Positions 24,663-36,585 of a stretch of DNA of 64,000 nt are shown piece after piece. Under the pieces are notes generated by a model. That model was not told the origin of the DNA. It did not search any database and saw only the letters and a program-made list of their open reading frames with translations. A program made the position numbers and the translations under genes. Each line of letters starts with the position of its first letter. The stretch's first letter is position 1. Source of the stretch: Steromphala cineraria (lineage: Eukaryota; Mollusca; Gastropoda; Trochida; Trochidae); assembly GCA_916613615.1 (NCBI GenBank), contig OU744732.1, positions 52,987,727 through 53,051,726 on the forward strand. The letters run 5' to 3'.

Positions 24663-25560
24663 TATTGCGATTTCCGGTTCATGATTCGGGTTTAACATCT
24701 TGTTTTGCTATTCCGGTTCATGAAATGTACCAGTATATCGTTTTGTTTTTGCTATTCCGGTTCATGAAATGTACCAGTATATCGTCTGGGTTTTGCTATT
24801 CCTGTTCATGAAATGTAACAGTATATTGTCTGGTTTTTGCTATTCCGGTTCATGAAATGTACCAGTATATTGTCTGGTTTCTGCTATTCCGGTTCATGAA
24901 ATGTACCAGTATATCGTCTTGTTTCTGCTATTCCGATTCATGAAATGTAACAGTATATCGTCTGGTTTTTGCTAGTCCGGTTCATGCAATTTAACAGTAT
25001 ATTGTCTGTTTTTTTCTATTCCGGTTCATGAAATGTACCAGTATATCGTCTGGTTTTTGCAATTCCGGTTCACGAAATGTATCGGTATATTGTCTGGTTT
25101 TTGCTATTTCGGTTCACGAAATGTATCAGTATATTGTCTGGTTTTTGCTATTCCGGTTCATGAAATGTAACAATATATCGTCTGGGTTTTGCTATTCCGG
25201 TTCATGAAATGTACCAGTATATCGTCTGGTTTTTGCAATTCCGGTTCACGAAATGTACCAGTATATCGTCTGGTTTTTGCTATTCCGGTTCACGAAATGT
25301 ACCAGTATATCGTCTGGTTTTTGCTATTCCGGTTCATGAAATGTACCAGTATATCGTCTGGTTTTTGCTATTCTGATTCACGAAATGTACCAGTATATCG
25401 TCTGGTTTTTGTTATTCCGGTTCATGAAATGTACCAGTATATCGTCTGGTTTTTGCTATTCTGATTCACGAAATGTACCAGTATATCGTCTGGTTTTTGT
25501 TATTCCGGTTCATGAAATGTAACCATATATCAGCTGGTTTTTGCTATTCTGGTTCCTAAA
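24663..25560. repeat. Minisatellite, 44-bp unit, about 20 copies
   Basis: The unit is TGGTTTTTGCTATTCCGGTT + CATGAAATGTACCAGTATAT + CGTC. Sites vary between CG and TG/CA forms: TTCATG/TTCACG, ATCGTC/ATTGTC, CCGGTTC/CTGATTC. Near the right end an 88-bp dimer (one CTGATTCACG unit plus one TTATTCCGGTTCATG unit) occurs twice, at about 25365-25540. The 91-codon open frame 25189-25464 is a translated tandem repeat, not a gene. Confidence 0.98.
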
Positions 25561-25569
25561 ATTCTACTA

Positions 25570-25668
25570 CACAACGATTATGTTACAATACATATTGTAA
25601 AAAGCTGTTCTGTATCGCAATACATCGCAATACATAAATTGGGAACAATACCCATCCTTACTTAAACG
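25570..25668. mobile_element. Solo right end of the 33251-33670 hAT-like element family
   Basis: CTGTATCGCAATACATCGCAATACA...AACAATACCCATCCTTA closely resembles the right end of 33251-33670 (CTGTATCGGAATATATTGCAATACAG...GATACCCATCCTTA). No matching left end is seen, so it is a fragment adjoining the 44-bp minisatellite. Confidence 0.55.
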
Positions 25669-26510
25669 TATCTTCACATTTTCTGTTTTGACACAGTGAG
25701 ACGGATTTGTGTCTTGTTTTCTCCGTCTGCTTTAACGGCAATTAATAATAAAAATAAATAAACTGTATGACATTTCACGTCACAAACATGAAACGGCGAA
25801 TTTAACTTTGACTTTTGGGCACTGGCTACCAGGAAAGGTCCCATGTAACAACATACTTATTTTTTTTATTTTTGTTGAATGACAAAATTTCTCATGTTTA
25901 TTGTGTTTTAACGGCAACATCTCGTTATAAACTGACGCCAAATCATCATATTTCAACATTTTATGGTGATATATTTATCAAAGAGGAGTATTTAAGCAAT
26001 AACTGCCCCCTTAATACTTTACCTTGGAGTGTACTGTAATGTATATGTCACCAATAGAACCGTCAAGCATCAGCAAAGCATTTGATTGTGAGGATAAACG
26101 TCTTTTTCTCTGACTGTTATGGGCGTTAAAGAGTTGTCAGGATTTTATATATGAAAGAAAGCGTTGTTGTTTAAGTTTGTTTTATAAGAAACAACTTTAC
26201 TTTCGACTTACTTTTTTTTTTTTTTTTAAATAAAATAAAATTTTGAAAAATTAAAATCATGATAAAGTAGCTCTTTATTTCCAGTTTTTAATTTCCAGAC
26301 GAACATTGTGATAAATCTCTACAATTTTATCTTTACGTGTGTAAAGATGTAGATAAAACTAATCTTAACTTCAAGATTTGTGTTTTAGTTAGTTTCACTA
26401 AAACATATCCTCACCTCTGTTTTAGTTGCACTAGACATTTGTAAATCCACTTATTTAAGACTTTCAATAACATTAATGGTTACACAATCATGCTGGTTAG
26501 GCTTAGTAGA
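25669..26510. other. Intergenic sequence, nothing recognised
   Basis: AT-rich, with a T homopolymer at about 26212-26227. No gene. Confidence 0.4.
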
Positions 26511-26512
26511 TT

Positions 26513-26848
26513 AATGGAAGAAACAGAGAAATGTTAGAGGAATATAGATAACAGGGGGAAGAATCGGAAAACTAAAAAATAAGGTAGTTAACATGCTAGG
26601 TGGTTAAATTATATTATACTATTTCTTGAGTTCAAATCTTGGTCGATGCGAAAGTTTTCAGAGAACAATTGAATGAACATAATGGAAGGAAACAGAATAA
26701 TGTTAAAGGAATATAGATAACAGGGGAGGGGGGATAAAGAGAAACGGAAAACTAAAACATAACGTAGTTAAAATGCTTTGTCGGTATACTCTTTGTTGAG
26801 TTCAAATCTTGGTCGATGGTTTTCTGAGAACGATTGAATGTAATTAAA
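26513..26848. repeat. 168-bp tandem duplication
   Basis: AATGGAAGAAACAGAGAAATGTTAGAGGAATATAGATAACAGG (from 26513) recurs from 26681. The second landmark, GAGTTCAAATCTTGGTCGATG, occurs at about 26629 and 26799. The two copies differ by small indels. Confidence 0.85.
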
Positions 26849-27960
26849 ATATGTGTTTGTTCATCGAGTATAAATTATATTTATTCAATGGATTTTAATG
26901 TCATATGCCTTATATCAATAAATAGTGGAAATTATTGTTATATCATCTTTAGCGAATATTACATGTGTAGTCCTCTTTCTCTTTGACTTCTTACTTTTTC
27001 GTATAACGTTTAGAATATATTTCCTATGACACTCTATACGACCTTTAGCGATAACAAGAGGCTTGTTTCCTTTCGTGTTTCTTATTTCTTGAATCGAAAA
27101 AGTCAATTGATTTGTACTTTTATATTATATATCATTGTTGTTATACACGTTTATCATCATAAATAAACAATTTCGGATAGTAGGTTTTCTTACATCTCAA
27201 GAAATCTATAAATGCTGCGTTCCTCAAACGATTACATAAAAAAAAGAATTTATTAAAGTGCTAGAAGAAACCGATGTAAAAATGTTCACAAAGGCATTCT
27301 GTTCATCGCAGAAATTGCAAAACATGTACTTTACAAAGGAGAAAGTGACAGGTCCTCAAGATAAGAACGATAACTCAAGGGCCCTCTTTCTGAAAAAAAG
27401 CTCAAAGCCAATAACATGGGTCTTATATTTTAGAGAACACGATATATTACATCAGCCGACATGATATGATCTAATCGCTACAAGATTTCTTATGTCAGAG
27501 TATAAAGAAGCAAAATTGACACGTGTTTGTTGGTTTTTACCTGATAAGGACTACATGACGCCTTTAAGCCTTTTTTGTTGCATTATCAGCTTTTTGAGTG
27601 ATTTCAAGTGTTATAAATACACTTGGTCAAGCATGCAGCGTGGCCGAAACTATTTCGAGTGGTCTGGTTATTTGTGAGTGCGATAAATAGCCCCGACAAT
27701 CCGCATTCCAATATGAGTGGCCTAAAATCTTATTACGTCACATGACAGGGAAAATCTAACACTGAAGTGAGAAGAGATTTGTAGACTTTCAACAAAGTTC
27801 GTTTTAATCAACACGTCGTTAAAAGGGCTTAGCAGTCCCTTTTCTTACATAACCCAGAGTATGCGTCGAGAGGATGGACAACAATTGGCTCAGATCGCCA
27901 TTTCTAGGCTAGGAAAGAAATAAGGGGAGAAATAAAACAAATGGGGTCAAGTTACCGTCA
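26849..27960. other. Intergenic sequence, nothing recognised
   Basis: AT-rich. Open frames of 60-68 codons have no recognisable content. Confidence 0.4.
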
Positions 27961-27984
27961 TGCTTTGCGTCAAATTTCGTAATC

Positions 27985-28260
27985 TCGCTTTAAATCTCGC
28001 GAGACATAATGGCGGACACAGACGAGGTCAGTCGTGACGTAACCTCTAAACCCAGTCGCCATTTTATTACGCCAGTTCTCATTATCAGTTGCTAATCGGC
28101 GACGCTCAGAAATGTCGGACGAAACCCAAACACAAGGTTTGCTTTCTTCCAAGACGAACTAACATGGGATAATTAGCCCCGATTTGGGTGGTCTACAACG
28201 CCATAGCGAGACTAGCACGCGCCACGAGATGACATCACGTGACTAGAAATGTAACAACTC
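27985..28260. promoter_or_regulatory. CpG-rich cluster of promoter-type motifs
   Basis: TCTCGCGAGA (27995-28004), a palindrome known as an animal core-promoter motif, is followed by AATGGCGG (28008-28015, YY1-like), CGTGACGTAAC (CRE-like), a reverse YY1-like GTCGCCATTTT (about 28056-28066) and TGACATCACGTGAC (about 28230). An ATG at 28009 opens a 28-codon frame starting MADTDEVSRDV, with a possible donor GAG|GTCAGT. It could be the promoter and first exon of an unrecognised transcript, or a distal enhancer. Confidence 0.35.
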
Positions 28261-28264
28261 GTGC

Positions 28265-28760
28265 ACTTCGTGCAATTTGTTCTTGTCTATTTGTCATTGT
28301 CAAAAGTGGCCTTGTCAAGAAAATAAATGATGGCCACTAGCCGTTATGTCTTAAACTCCTCAATATAATTCCATGAATAACTTGGGCCCTAAATATTTTT
28401 GTGAAGGACTTCTTTTTACTTAGTATACATTCTAAAGATTAAATTGAAGATGAATGCCATGTGTTAATGAAATTTCCATTGTATTCGTGTGAAAGATCGA
28501 TTTATTGAGAACATGTATAGCTGAGTGTGATAGTTTTGAGGATTTTAGTGATGTACAAAAGTTACAATTTATCTTATCAAGCCCAAAAGTTTGTTTGCCA
28601 AAACCTGCAATTTTATACTATCTAAACGTCAATCTTATGTATATAATTTTTTATTTTAGCTCAATATAATATAAATATAATTATTTTTCTAAATGTTATA
28701 ACGATAACTTTAGGCAACTATTTTGCTTCTTGTAAATATTTTAATGACATTAGTCTCTTA
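28265..28760. other. Intergenic sequence, nothing recognised
   Basis: AT-rich and featureless. Confidence 0.4.
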
Positions 28761-28764
28761 TAAT

Positions 28765-28868
28765 CCCTTATAGGGATGGCTCAACTTTTACTGTTTTATC
28801 AAATGTATTGTATGTATTTTCATGTTGAAGTGAGACTTTAATAAACAATCTGTCTGTCTGTCTGTCTT
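28765..28868 (+). mobile_element. LINE 3' end with (CTGT)n tail
   Basis: An ATCCCTTATAGGGAT hairpin is followed about 65 bp later by AATAAA (28840-28845) and then (CTGT)n at 28850-28867. This is the typical 3' terminus of a 5'-truncated non-LTR retrotransposon. Confidence 0.65.
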
Positions 28869-30767
28869 CTATAAAGGTGACCGTTTTTTAAATACTATTG
28901 TTCATCAAAATATGGTGAAAAATACAATATATATTCTATTTGTAGATTAAAATTTCAGACAATTTATTCATTAATATACTCAGCAAAATAAGTTACTGAC
29001 CGTTCCGATTTTCAATATCCAGATTCTTTTGGTCATATGATGATATACGATATGTTGGCATTATTATAAGTAATGGGTGGTATTTAACGTTTCCTATGGT
29101 TATATCAAAGGTATAATGAGTGTTCGCAAACCTCATTAAAACTAGATTGAACATATTATTCGTTGTCTCTTGAAGACACACATAGATATCAGTGATAGTT
29201 TGAATCTAGTTTATATGAGATGGATGTTCACTCAAGAACACAGGGAAATGTCTTGACATTATTTGTCTAGATAATAAAACCAATTCTTCCTTTTTTATGG
29301 CAACAGACCTTCTTCATATACTTAAATGAGACTGGAGATGTTTGACTTTAAATATTAAATATCTAGAAAAGTCTTGCAGTATATAGTCATACAATCTACT
29401 AAGAATGTAACGTACTGAACGAAAAGAAACTCCATGCGCGAAGTAATATTTTATGAACGCTTCATTCAATTTTGTTTTAAAGTTGTAAATTATCTTCATT
29501 TGAACATTTGAGAAAGTTGTAAGGTTTCATCAAGCACTTTCAAAATGCTCCGAGTCCTTTTATCATCTCTTTTAATATCTGAAAGAACGATTAATATCTT
29601 CCGTATCATTCGCTACATTTACATTTCTCATTTTATGTCATTCTATGTCGATTGCTGTTATCGCACTTTGAACTCAACAACTCGCTCAACAAAACTATCA
29701 GCTCAGGTAAACAGTCGACAAAACATGAAGATTGTTTTAGATGTTCTGAAAAAGGCTTTCAATATGATTTTTATCACAGAATATGGCTACGGTTTGGCCT
29801 ACCCTTATAACCGTTTTAATCGATAATGCTTTGTCTGATCAATTGAAGCAAAAAAACATCAAATCACGCAAACCTGCTTCCCGTGTTATAATTATGTTTT
29901 TTTAAATCGTAAACGTCCTACAAAATATAAACAATCGCTGCTCAATGAGAAACAAGCGGGACATTGAGTCAAGATGTTCAAAGTTCGAATCCTTAAAATA
30001 GCTTCGCAACTGTTTAGGTATAGAGGGGTATCCTTAGTTTGATTTGTTCACACAAGTCAAGAACAACCACTTTTATCATGCAGGTTCCATGTATTGTGAC
30101 AGAGACAGAATCATATCAATGTATATTCGGAATTTCTCAAATAAGTTCTTTAAAACATTTGCAGAATTTATGTAAATTGATAATGATACTCACGTTTAAA
30201 CCGCGATTCGCATTTTATTTTTTTTAAAATCTGGATATATATCTTCCCTTTAAGTAAATTTATACGTTGCTCTTTCTAAATGAGCGACAAACTCAAAACT
30301 TGACGGAGTTGCTTCCCTTAGTCCAGTGACTGTAGTTTTAAGACATTAGTGCTGTCATTGTCAAATTGTCACTTGATAATGAAATGAATAGCAGGTCCAT
30401 CATAAGAGATGTGTTTGACTCACTATATTATCAATCCTACCAAATATTCCATTATCCTTTTAAACAGAACCTGGAAATGTCCACTCTGGAAAGTAACACG
30501 ATTTTGCCTGACTCAATTGTTACCAAGCCGGCGTTTTACAAGGTTATTCCATCTATAAACTCTCAATTTACAGCTGAACGAGTTAACAATTCAATTCGTG
30601 TCTTCATATTTTATTTTTTTTTCACTTTCATCTAAGACGATACGGATATTTGATTGTGGACAATTTTGGTCCAAGTTGGCAGAAACGTATAGTGGAGGAA
30701 GCGCCAGTATAATCCCTTCTAGAGTCCCGCATCTGGACATCCTACGCAAAGTCTTTATATATAAAAC
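28869..30767. other. Intergenic sequence, nothing recognised
   Basis: AT-rich. Open frames at 29545-29826 and 30366-30635 have no domain or codon signal. Confidence 0.4.
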
Positions 30768-30912
30768 GCCAGTTCCCGAACTGTCAGTTCTGTGCCTTGC
30801 TGCCGACCCTTGAGTTCTATGTGCTTGCTCTCTTGTCTGTATGGGCACTTTAACAGCACAGAAATATAAAGGGTCGGCAGCAAGGCATGAAACTGACAGT
30901 TCGGGAACTGGC
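30768..30912. mobile_element. Inverted repeat, 44-bp arms (foldback)
   Basis: The left arm 30768-30811 begins GCCAGTTCCCGAACTGTCAG and ends GCCGACCCTT. It is reverse complementary to 30869-30912 with a few mismatches in the middle. The spacer is 57 bp. Each arm also contains a smaller palindrome, AGTTCCCGAACT-like. No TSD was found. The open frames here on both strands mirror each other and are not genes. Confidence 0.75.
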
Positions 30913-31484
30913 TTTGCACAGGAAGATGACATCTGGTGTATTTATACGCCGAGTTTTCGAGATTTTGAAATCCTTAATTCTGTTATTGCGGTTACCATTT
31001 CGGGTACATCAAAACATCACATGACATCATATTATATCAAACAACATCACATCAAATCAAATCATATCACATCTTATCATGCGCCACCATAATATTATCA
31101 TATCTATAACTGAACGTTTCGTTTCGTCTTGGGTGAAGATTCTAGTATTTACCATGATTAAGAATAATCTTCACAGTCTTAATTAATGATTATTCAAGCG
31201 TTTATCGATTGGTAAAGATATAAACCTTGAATACAACATATTCGAAATAAAGAAAATCAATTCAGTTTATTTAATATTCCGGCCATGTAACCAGTGTAAT
31301 TTTGATTTGACCACATAGATATGTCACGCGACAGAAATGTTTTTGAATGCATATGTTTATCAAGACTGCAACATTTTTATCAATTAAATATTTGATGAAA
31401 TGTATACATGTGTCTAGTATCATGTTATCTCTCCATAATTTCTCAAAGAATGGAAAAAAACAGTATGACTTTTTATAGAATCCT
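30913..31484. other. Intergenic sequence, ATCACATCA-rich patch
   Basis: A short irregular repeat of CATCAAATCA/CATCACATC phrases lies at about 31005-31080. No gene is seen. Confidence 0.45.
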
Positions 31485-31860
31485 ATCATCTAGCATTCTC
31501 TCCCCACAGAGGCAGATCAAGTCATGAAATTTTGATTCAGCCTCTGTTCTATTACGCCGACTTCGTGGGATAGAATGGGAGATGTCTGATTGGAGGCAAT
31601 CAAAATTAGTTGTGCAATCAGCGACGCTGTTCTAAAATCATCATTTTTGCTACTTAATCATGGCAAAAGCATTGTGATATGAACCACCCTTTCCATGTGA
31701 TAAGCGTTGTCATTGGCTAAAAAAATTCAAGCGCATTGTGTTGCAATTTTTTCCGCCAGGGGAAACTGCCGGAACTGACGGATTTCGGCGTAATAGAACA
31801 GAGGCTATATCAACATTTCATGACATGATCTGCCTCTGTGGGCAGAGAATGATCATCTAG
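31485..31860. mobile_element. Mutator-like MITE, 358 bp, long TIRs, 9-bp TSD
   Basis: The element at 31494-31851 is bounded by a perfect direct repeat, ATCATCTAG (31485-31493 and 31852-31860). Its ends are inverted repeats of about 70 bp: CATTCTCTCCCCACAGAGGC at the left, matching the reverse complement of the right end, and continuing to TCTGTTCTATTACGCCGA. Each TIR is itself palindromic (ACAGAGGC...GCCTCTGT). Known: 9-11 bp TSDs with long TIRs are characteristic of Mutator/MULE elements. There is no transposase, so it is non-autonomous. Confidence 0.88.
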
Positions 31861-33242
31861 ATTTATATAGATTGCACAAATTACCAACAACAAGATCGTT
31901 TACACTTATGAGACGAGTTACCTCCTTTCATCTCCACTTTTAACAGTGTATCTATATGAAATCAAATCAAATCACATCGTAGTAAGCTAAAAAAGGAAAC
32001 AAACCTGTTTAAAGGGAATGAAAAAGAGTGAATGAAAAACAATCTTTTCGATGGTACCAAGTTGAGTTACGCTACTCGAATCCATATTCGATGATTAAAA
32101 GCTGTTCACACTAAAATGATTGCACGCAGTTTTCACTTGATTCTTGTTGATACGTTATTCTACGACTACAAGAACTCTGGTCGAGTTAACATGCTTTACA
32201 CTCTGAAGGAAATATATTTTACATTAAGAAACTTGGAAAAAACATGCAAAAAATGCGTTTCTGAAACAATGCCAATTTGTCTTCTCGCTTAGTTCGAAAC
32301 CCATGCAGGAGAATATGCCTAAAGAACACGCTTACACGCCTTCAATACACACTGCCGCTTTATTTTCTCTTATAATATTCACAGCTTCTATTTTTATTTT
32401 GGCATATTGGAATAAAACTAATTCATACTCAACTCCTGGATCAAATTTGCTTTTTTTAAACAACCGTCGACTGTCTTATTTAGAAAGTAGTTTTCTTTTT
32501 AAAAGCAGCTATCGTTTCGTTAATTTTCATATTTCAAGATGAAAATCTCTTCTGTTTGGTATTAAGCTGAATGATTTTTAAGAACAAATGTAATGGTACA
32601 GAATATTTCATTACCAAAGGTTTGAAATAATAATCTATGTCTTTGTCTGTACGTTTATAAACTGCTGGAAATGTACATAATAAAAGTGTTTGCTTATATG
32701 TATTTTGTCAAAGAACACAAATAATCTTAAGCTGTCTTTATCTATTTGTGCGTCATCAAATACACATAGCTTTAGATTATTGGCCTATTTTACACGACAA
32801 CATCAAAGAAAATTTCCAACTCTTGAAAATAAACATATTCTTGGTATCACATGACGTTCCTGATGTTAACAAAGATCCTATAAATCCTAATTTCGTCTCC
32901 TGTTGTGAGATTATGTGTTTTCCCTTTTGTCTCCTGTCGCAACTGAGAAAAACACAGATAAAGTGATAGCGTATTTCATGTTATTGTCTTTATTAACATA
33001 AGTTTGTTGATTCGATCCCTTCCTAGTCGTCACCCAGTCTGTATTTCCAAATGTTTGTATTTTTATCTCACACGTATGTAATACCGTGGCACAAAATCAT
33101 AGTTCTGTCCGTCTGTCTGTTGCCCGTCCGTCCGTTCTCATCTCTTTTTCAGAAAACTATTCAACCTAACTTTTTTTAAATTGGTGTGTGGATCAGTCAA
33201 TCAAATAAATCCAAATCGACAGCTTTTGCTGTAAGGTCTTAC
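31861..33242. other. Intergenic sequence, nothing recognised
   Basis: AT-rich. A short (GTCC/GTCT) run at about 33107-33137 is the only simple repeat. Confidence 0.4.
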
Positions 33243-33678
33243 TGTTTTACTAAGGATGCGGTATTATCGATATATTGGTATATTGCAATACAGGAACAAC
33301 ATGAAACGAATCGGTACACACGTCTGAAAATATCCAATAGATCAAACATTTTAAAATAAGCAATTTCTATCTAAAATTGCTCAAAAACACAACCAAATAA
33401 ACATGATTTACTGAAAGATCGAAAACAAGTGTGAAGTTGTGTTGTAAAAATACATATAGCTCAAGTTTGTATACAAATCATAAACAGTGATAGAAAATTA
33501 TCCCTTTCCAAAACGCGGGCAATGATGATCGTTCATGCTCATATGTAGACAAGATAGCATGCGAATTCTTGAATTTGAAAAGTTTCAATATATTGTAATA
33601 CGTATTGCAATACGCTTGCCTGTATCGGAATATATTGCAATACAGAAATGAATAACGATACCCATCCTTATTTTTTAC
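33243..33678. mobile_element. hAT-like non-autonomous element, about 420 bp
   Basis: The left end TAAGGATGCGGTATTATCGA at 33251 and the right end GATACCCATCCTTA ending at 33670 are imperfect inverted repeats, with a subterminal TATTGCAATACAG motif on both sides. The flanks TGTTTTAC (33243-33250) and TTTTTTAC (33671-33678) match 7/8, as for an aged 8-bp TSD. The GGATGGGTATC-type terminus is common among animal hAT elements. No transposase frame. Confidence 0.6.
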
Positions 33679-34500
33679 TAACAAATATATGGAGCCGTCG
33701 ATCTTAATTTATTGAGATTGATGAATCAGTCAGCATGTGAACATGTTCTTTGGCATTTCAACCTCTTCGGATTTTAAGTTGTAACGCTTTGTATTGAAAA
33801 GGCTCTTATGATTTCGTTGCTGGCATAACTGATAAACTGTTATATTTAACTCAATGAAAGTTGGTATTTGTGCCAATAAGCATGTGTAGATCATCATACT
33901 TTTAAGGAAGACATGAGTAATTCTATGGGTAAACAAAATTTATTTATTGACAGTACCGTCGTTTCGGTACATATCCTTATACCGTTTTCAAGCATATGTG
34001 GAAACAAGGAGGAATACAGCAATTTATACATTTATTCTCATATCTACATTGATGTGGGGGCTTTGATTTATATAGCGACTGTTATCATATCTGGGATGAT
34101 TAAATCATATACTGTATCACTAATTTCCCAGAGCATCTTATTTCAGTATACAAATTAGGGTTTGGTTAATTAAGTTATTTTTACATAGGTTCATTTTCAT
34201 TAAAGTGCAATGTTCTGAAAGCCGTTTTAAACAAAATATTCTGATGCAAACATTCAATACAAGTTTTTTGGGGTTTTTTATCAAAAGAGTTCCTCATTGA
34301 ATATAACATCATCGCTTTCCTAAATCTCCGTTAATCTGGTACGAATGAGCATTTTGTTGTCTTTTAAAACGTCCCTACTTCAAAACGTAAAGAAATATAT
34401 TTCCCCCTTGATCAGCGGGACATATCCCCTTTAAACACAATGGAACCTCTCATTATTGAATAAAGCCACGCGATTTTTAAATCCACGTTACAAATTTTAA
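33679..34500. other. Intergenic sequence, nothing recognised
   Basis: AT-rich. The 81-codon open frame at 33913-34158 is without recognisable content. Confidence 0.4.
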
Positions 34501-34830
34501 CTCTCGCGAGATTACTTCGTTTGAACCCTTACGTCACTTCCGAACTAAAATAACTACCCTTTTGGGTCCGGCAGCCACCTGTAAAAACTTCAGCTTAGAA
34601 TTTCTTTTGAAATGGCTGCTCTCTTTAAATTATCTGATTAAATTTCAATCAAATGAGATTGATGTACGTTTAAGACGGCTTGAATCTGTACATCACAAGG
34701 CCCGAAACAAAAACACCGCGAGATCTCGTCGGGCACGAGAAAGGACCACCGCACGAGATCAGCTCGGGAAAGAAACTCCGCTACGAACTTACGTAAATGT
34801 TGACCCTTGCGATTATTAACCCTTTATTTC
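34501..34830. promoter_or_regulatory. Possible regulatory patch with TCTCGCGAGA
   Basis: TCTCGCGAGA at 34502-34511 is followed by TTACGTCACTTCC (CRE/ETS-like, about 34530-34542). A CpG-rich stretch with CACGAG, CTCGTC and AGATCTCG lies at 34715-34780. It is the second copy of the TCTCGCGAGA decamer in the window. The 85-codon frame through here has no recognisable domain. Confidence 0.3.
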
Positions 34831-35898
34831 GCCCCTCATTCACATCAGTAGCAAGCACTAATACTTAATTAAACGACCGGCCGCTTGTATAAAGGCCCTG
34901 TTGCGCATGATTTGTGTATTCAGTGCCGAGGCTTTGATCTGACCGCTATTACAATGTTACTGGCCGGGTCTGTATCGTGTTGCTAATAAAGGCGGTTCGA
35001 GTTCACCTCTGAGACTATGCCTTTTCTATAGTATGTCGGAAACAGCCAATTGAGGTGAATTATTGCACTGTTTACCATATTGGAACGAGTGCAACAAGTT
35101 TTCTAACCAGGGGGTCAAGACCTAAGTTTGCACCATACAAGAATTAGTCCTAATTCTATTTGACCTCTTTGGAAAGTGAAGCACGTCCTATAATTCAGTG
35201 TGTGTGAGAATCGGGGACTTTTGCGGGGTACAAGATATCACATCAAGAATTTTATCAAGAATTTCATTGAGAATTATCGAAGAAGGTTCTGATCCTTTCC
35301 CGTCAAAACACAATTTAGTTCGAGGAGGTATCTTTTAAAAGAAATTGTATATACAACACGTTGTATTATTAAGTGTCATTTTCTTAATACATAGATGCTG
35401 CCATCATGTGCATTGCCAAACTGTGGGCTGCCAACTAATTTTACGTATTAAATGTATATTTGCATATTCAAACGTGCCTCTTGAATGAAACGAAACGTTT
35501 TCTGCCATGGGAGTTAAAACTTAAATTTTCTCAGTTGCTAATAACTAATTATGAACTAACATGAATTTGAATCTTATCTTTACAAAGAAAAAAGTCATTA
35601 TAGAACGTCAGGACCAGGACGTTAATACGCTATGGCAAAATGTTTTACTGTTAGTTTCAAGCAGAAGTCCATCTTTATGTATTAAATCAATTAGAACTTA
35701 AACATTTTTGTTTATGTGATTTCTCCAGCAATCAATAACTCTCTTTTGTATCTGAATCAATATATATGCATACACTCATATATAAAATGCTATGCTCTCC
35801 ATTTATACACCTGGACATAATTTACGGAACACTAAGGCACAAGTTATTTGGCATGGTCATAATGAAGCTTTTTATCTAAATGACCAGTTACAGAATCA
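34831..35898. other. Intergenic sequence, nothing recognised
   Basis: No gene or repeat was identified. Confidence 0.35.
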
Positions 35899-36074
35899 CT
35901 AGTCCAGCTTCAGGACTGTAAATAAAAAGGAGCCTTTAATACAGTCTAGGTTCTCCTTCAGCAAGTCTAGGCTACAGCAATTTATGAAATGAGGAGACCA
36001 AGAAATAAAAAATGTTGAAAAGCATGTAATTATTTCAAAAATAATATATTTCATAGACTAAAGTTTAGTCTACA
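35899..36074 (+). mobile_element. Degenerate copy of the GTCTGTC/AGTCTA retroposon-like family
   Basis: It contains the family landmarks AGGAGCC, GCAAGTCTAGGCT and a terminal TAGACTAAAGTTTAGTCTAC, but the 5' end is poorly preserved and no TSD was found. Confidence 0.45.
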
Positions 36075-36199
36075 GAATCAATTGTAAGGATATAAAGAGT
36101 TATTCTTCACACAAGATAAGCTGGGTGTAACAAATTACCAGATCTCCAAAGATTTCTGCCGTTATTCCAAGAACTGAGTAGACAATGCTTCAGATCAAT

Positions 36200-36585
36200 C
36201 ATGTTGAACATGTACTTTGTTATAGATTCATTATAGATGCATCATATTATGTCATGCACAAGATACACCAAGGAACGTCACTGTCTTGTCCGTAACATTG
36301 TCGCTATAGACAATAATTTCAGAAATCTTGATGAGCACAACCAGTTTATATATATTTTATCGAATAGAAGACCCGAATTAGTTGAAACCATCTGCTACCA
36401 TGTTTACAAATTTGTCAATAATGACACCACTTGAGAAAATGTATCATTAATGATTATCACAGTTGCTCAATGTCCATTTGTCATATATTTTATTATTGTA
36501 TGTATATTATGTAGCTTTAGAATATTGTCACTGTTTCAATGTGGAATGTAATGGCAATAAATATCTTATCTTATCTTATCTTATG
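36200..36585 (+). mobile_element. LINE 3' end: reverse transcriptase C-terminus and (TTATC)n tail
   Basis: A frame at 36237-36434 (HHIMSCTRYTKERHCLVRNI, then DEHNQFIYILSNRRPELVET and YHVYKFVN) resembles the far C-terminal tail of jockey/CR1-type reverse transcriptases: His/Cys, then Y..ER..L, then F.L.....Q.IYILSN, then a final helix. About 120 bp of 3'UTR follow, then AATAAA at 36556-36561 and (TTATC)n to 36584. The element is strongly 5'-truncated and not functional. Confidence 0.75.

Noticed and set aside
25189..25464. 91-codon frame with a repeating MKCTSISSGF-like peptide
   Set aside because: 44-bp units are not a multiple of three. The periodic peptide arises from three-unit cycling through a minisatellite, not from a gene.
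10049..34760. Scattered CACGAG N-boxes as Hes autoregulatory sites
   Set aside because: About 30 such hexamers are expected by chance on both strands in the window. The observed pairs are not convincing.
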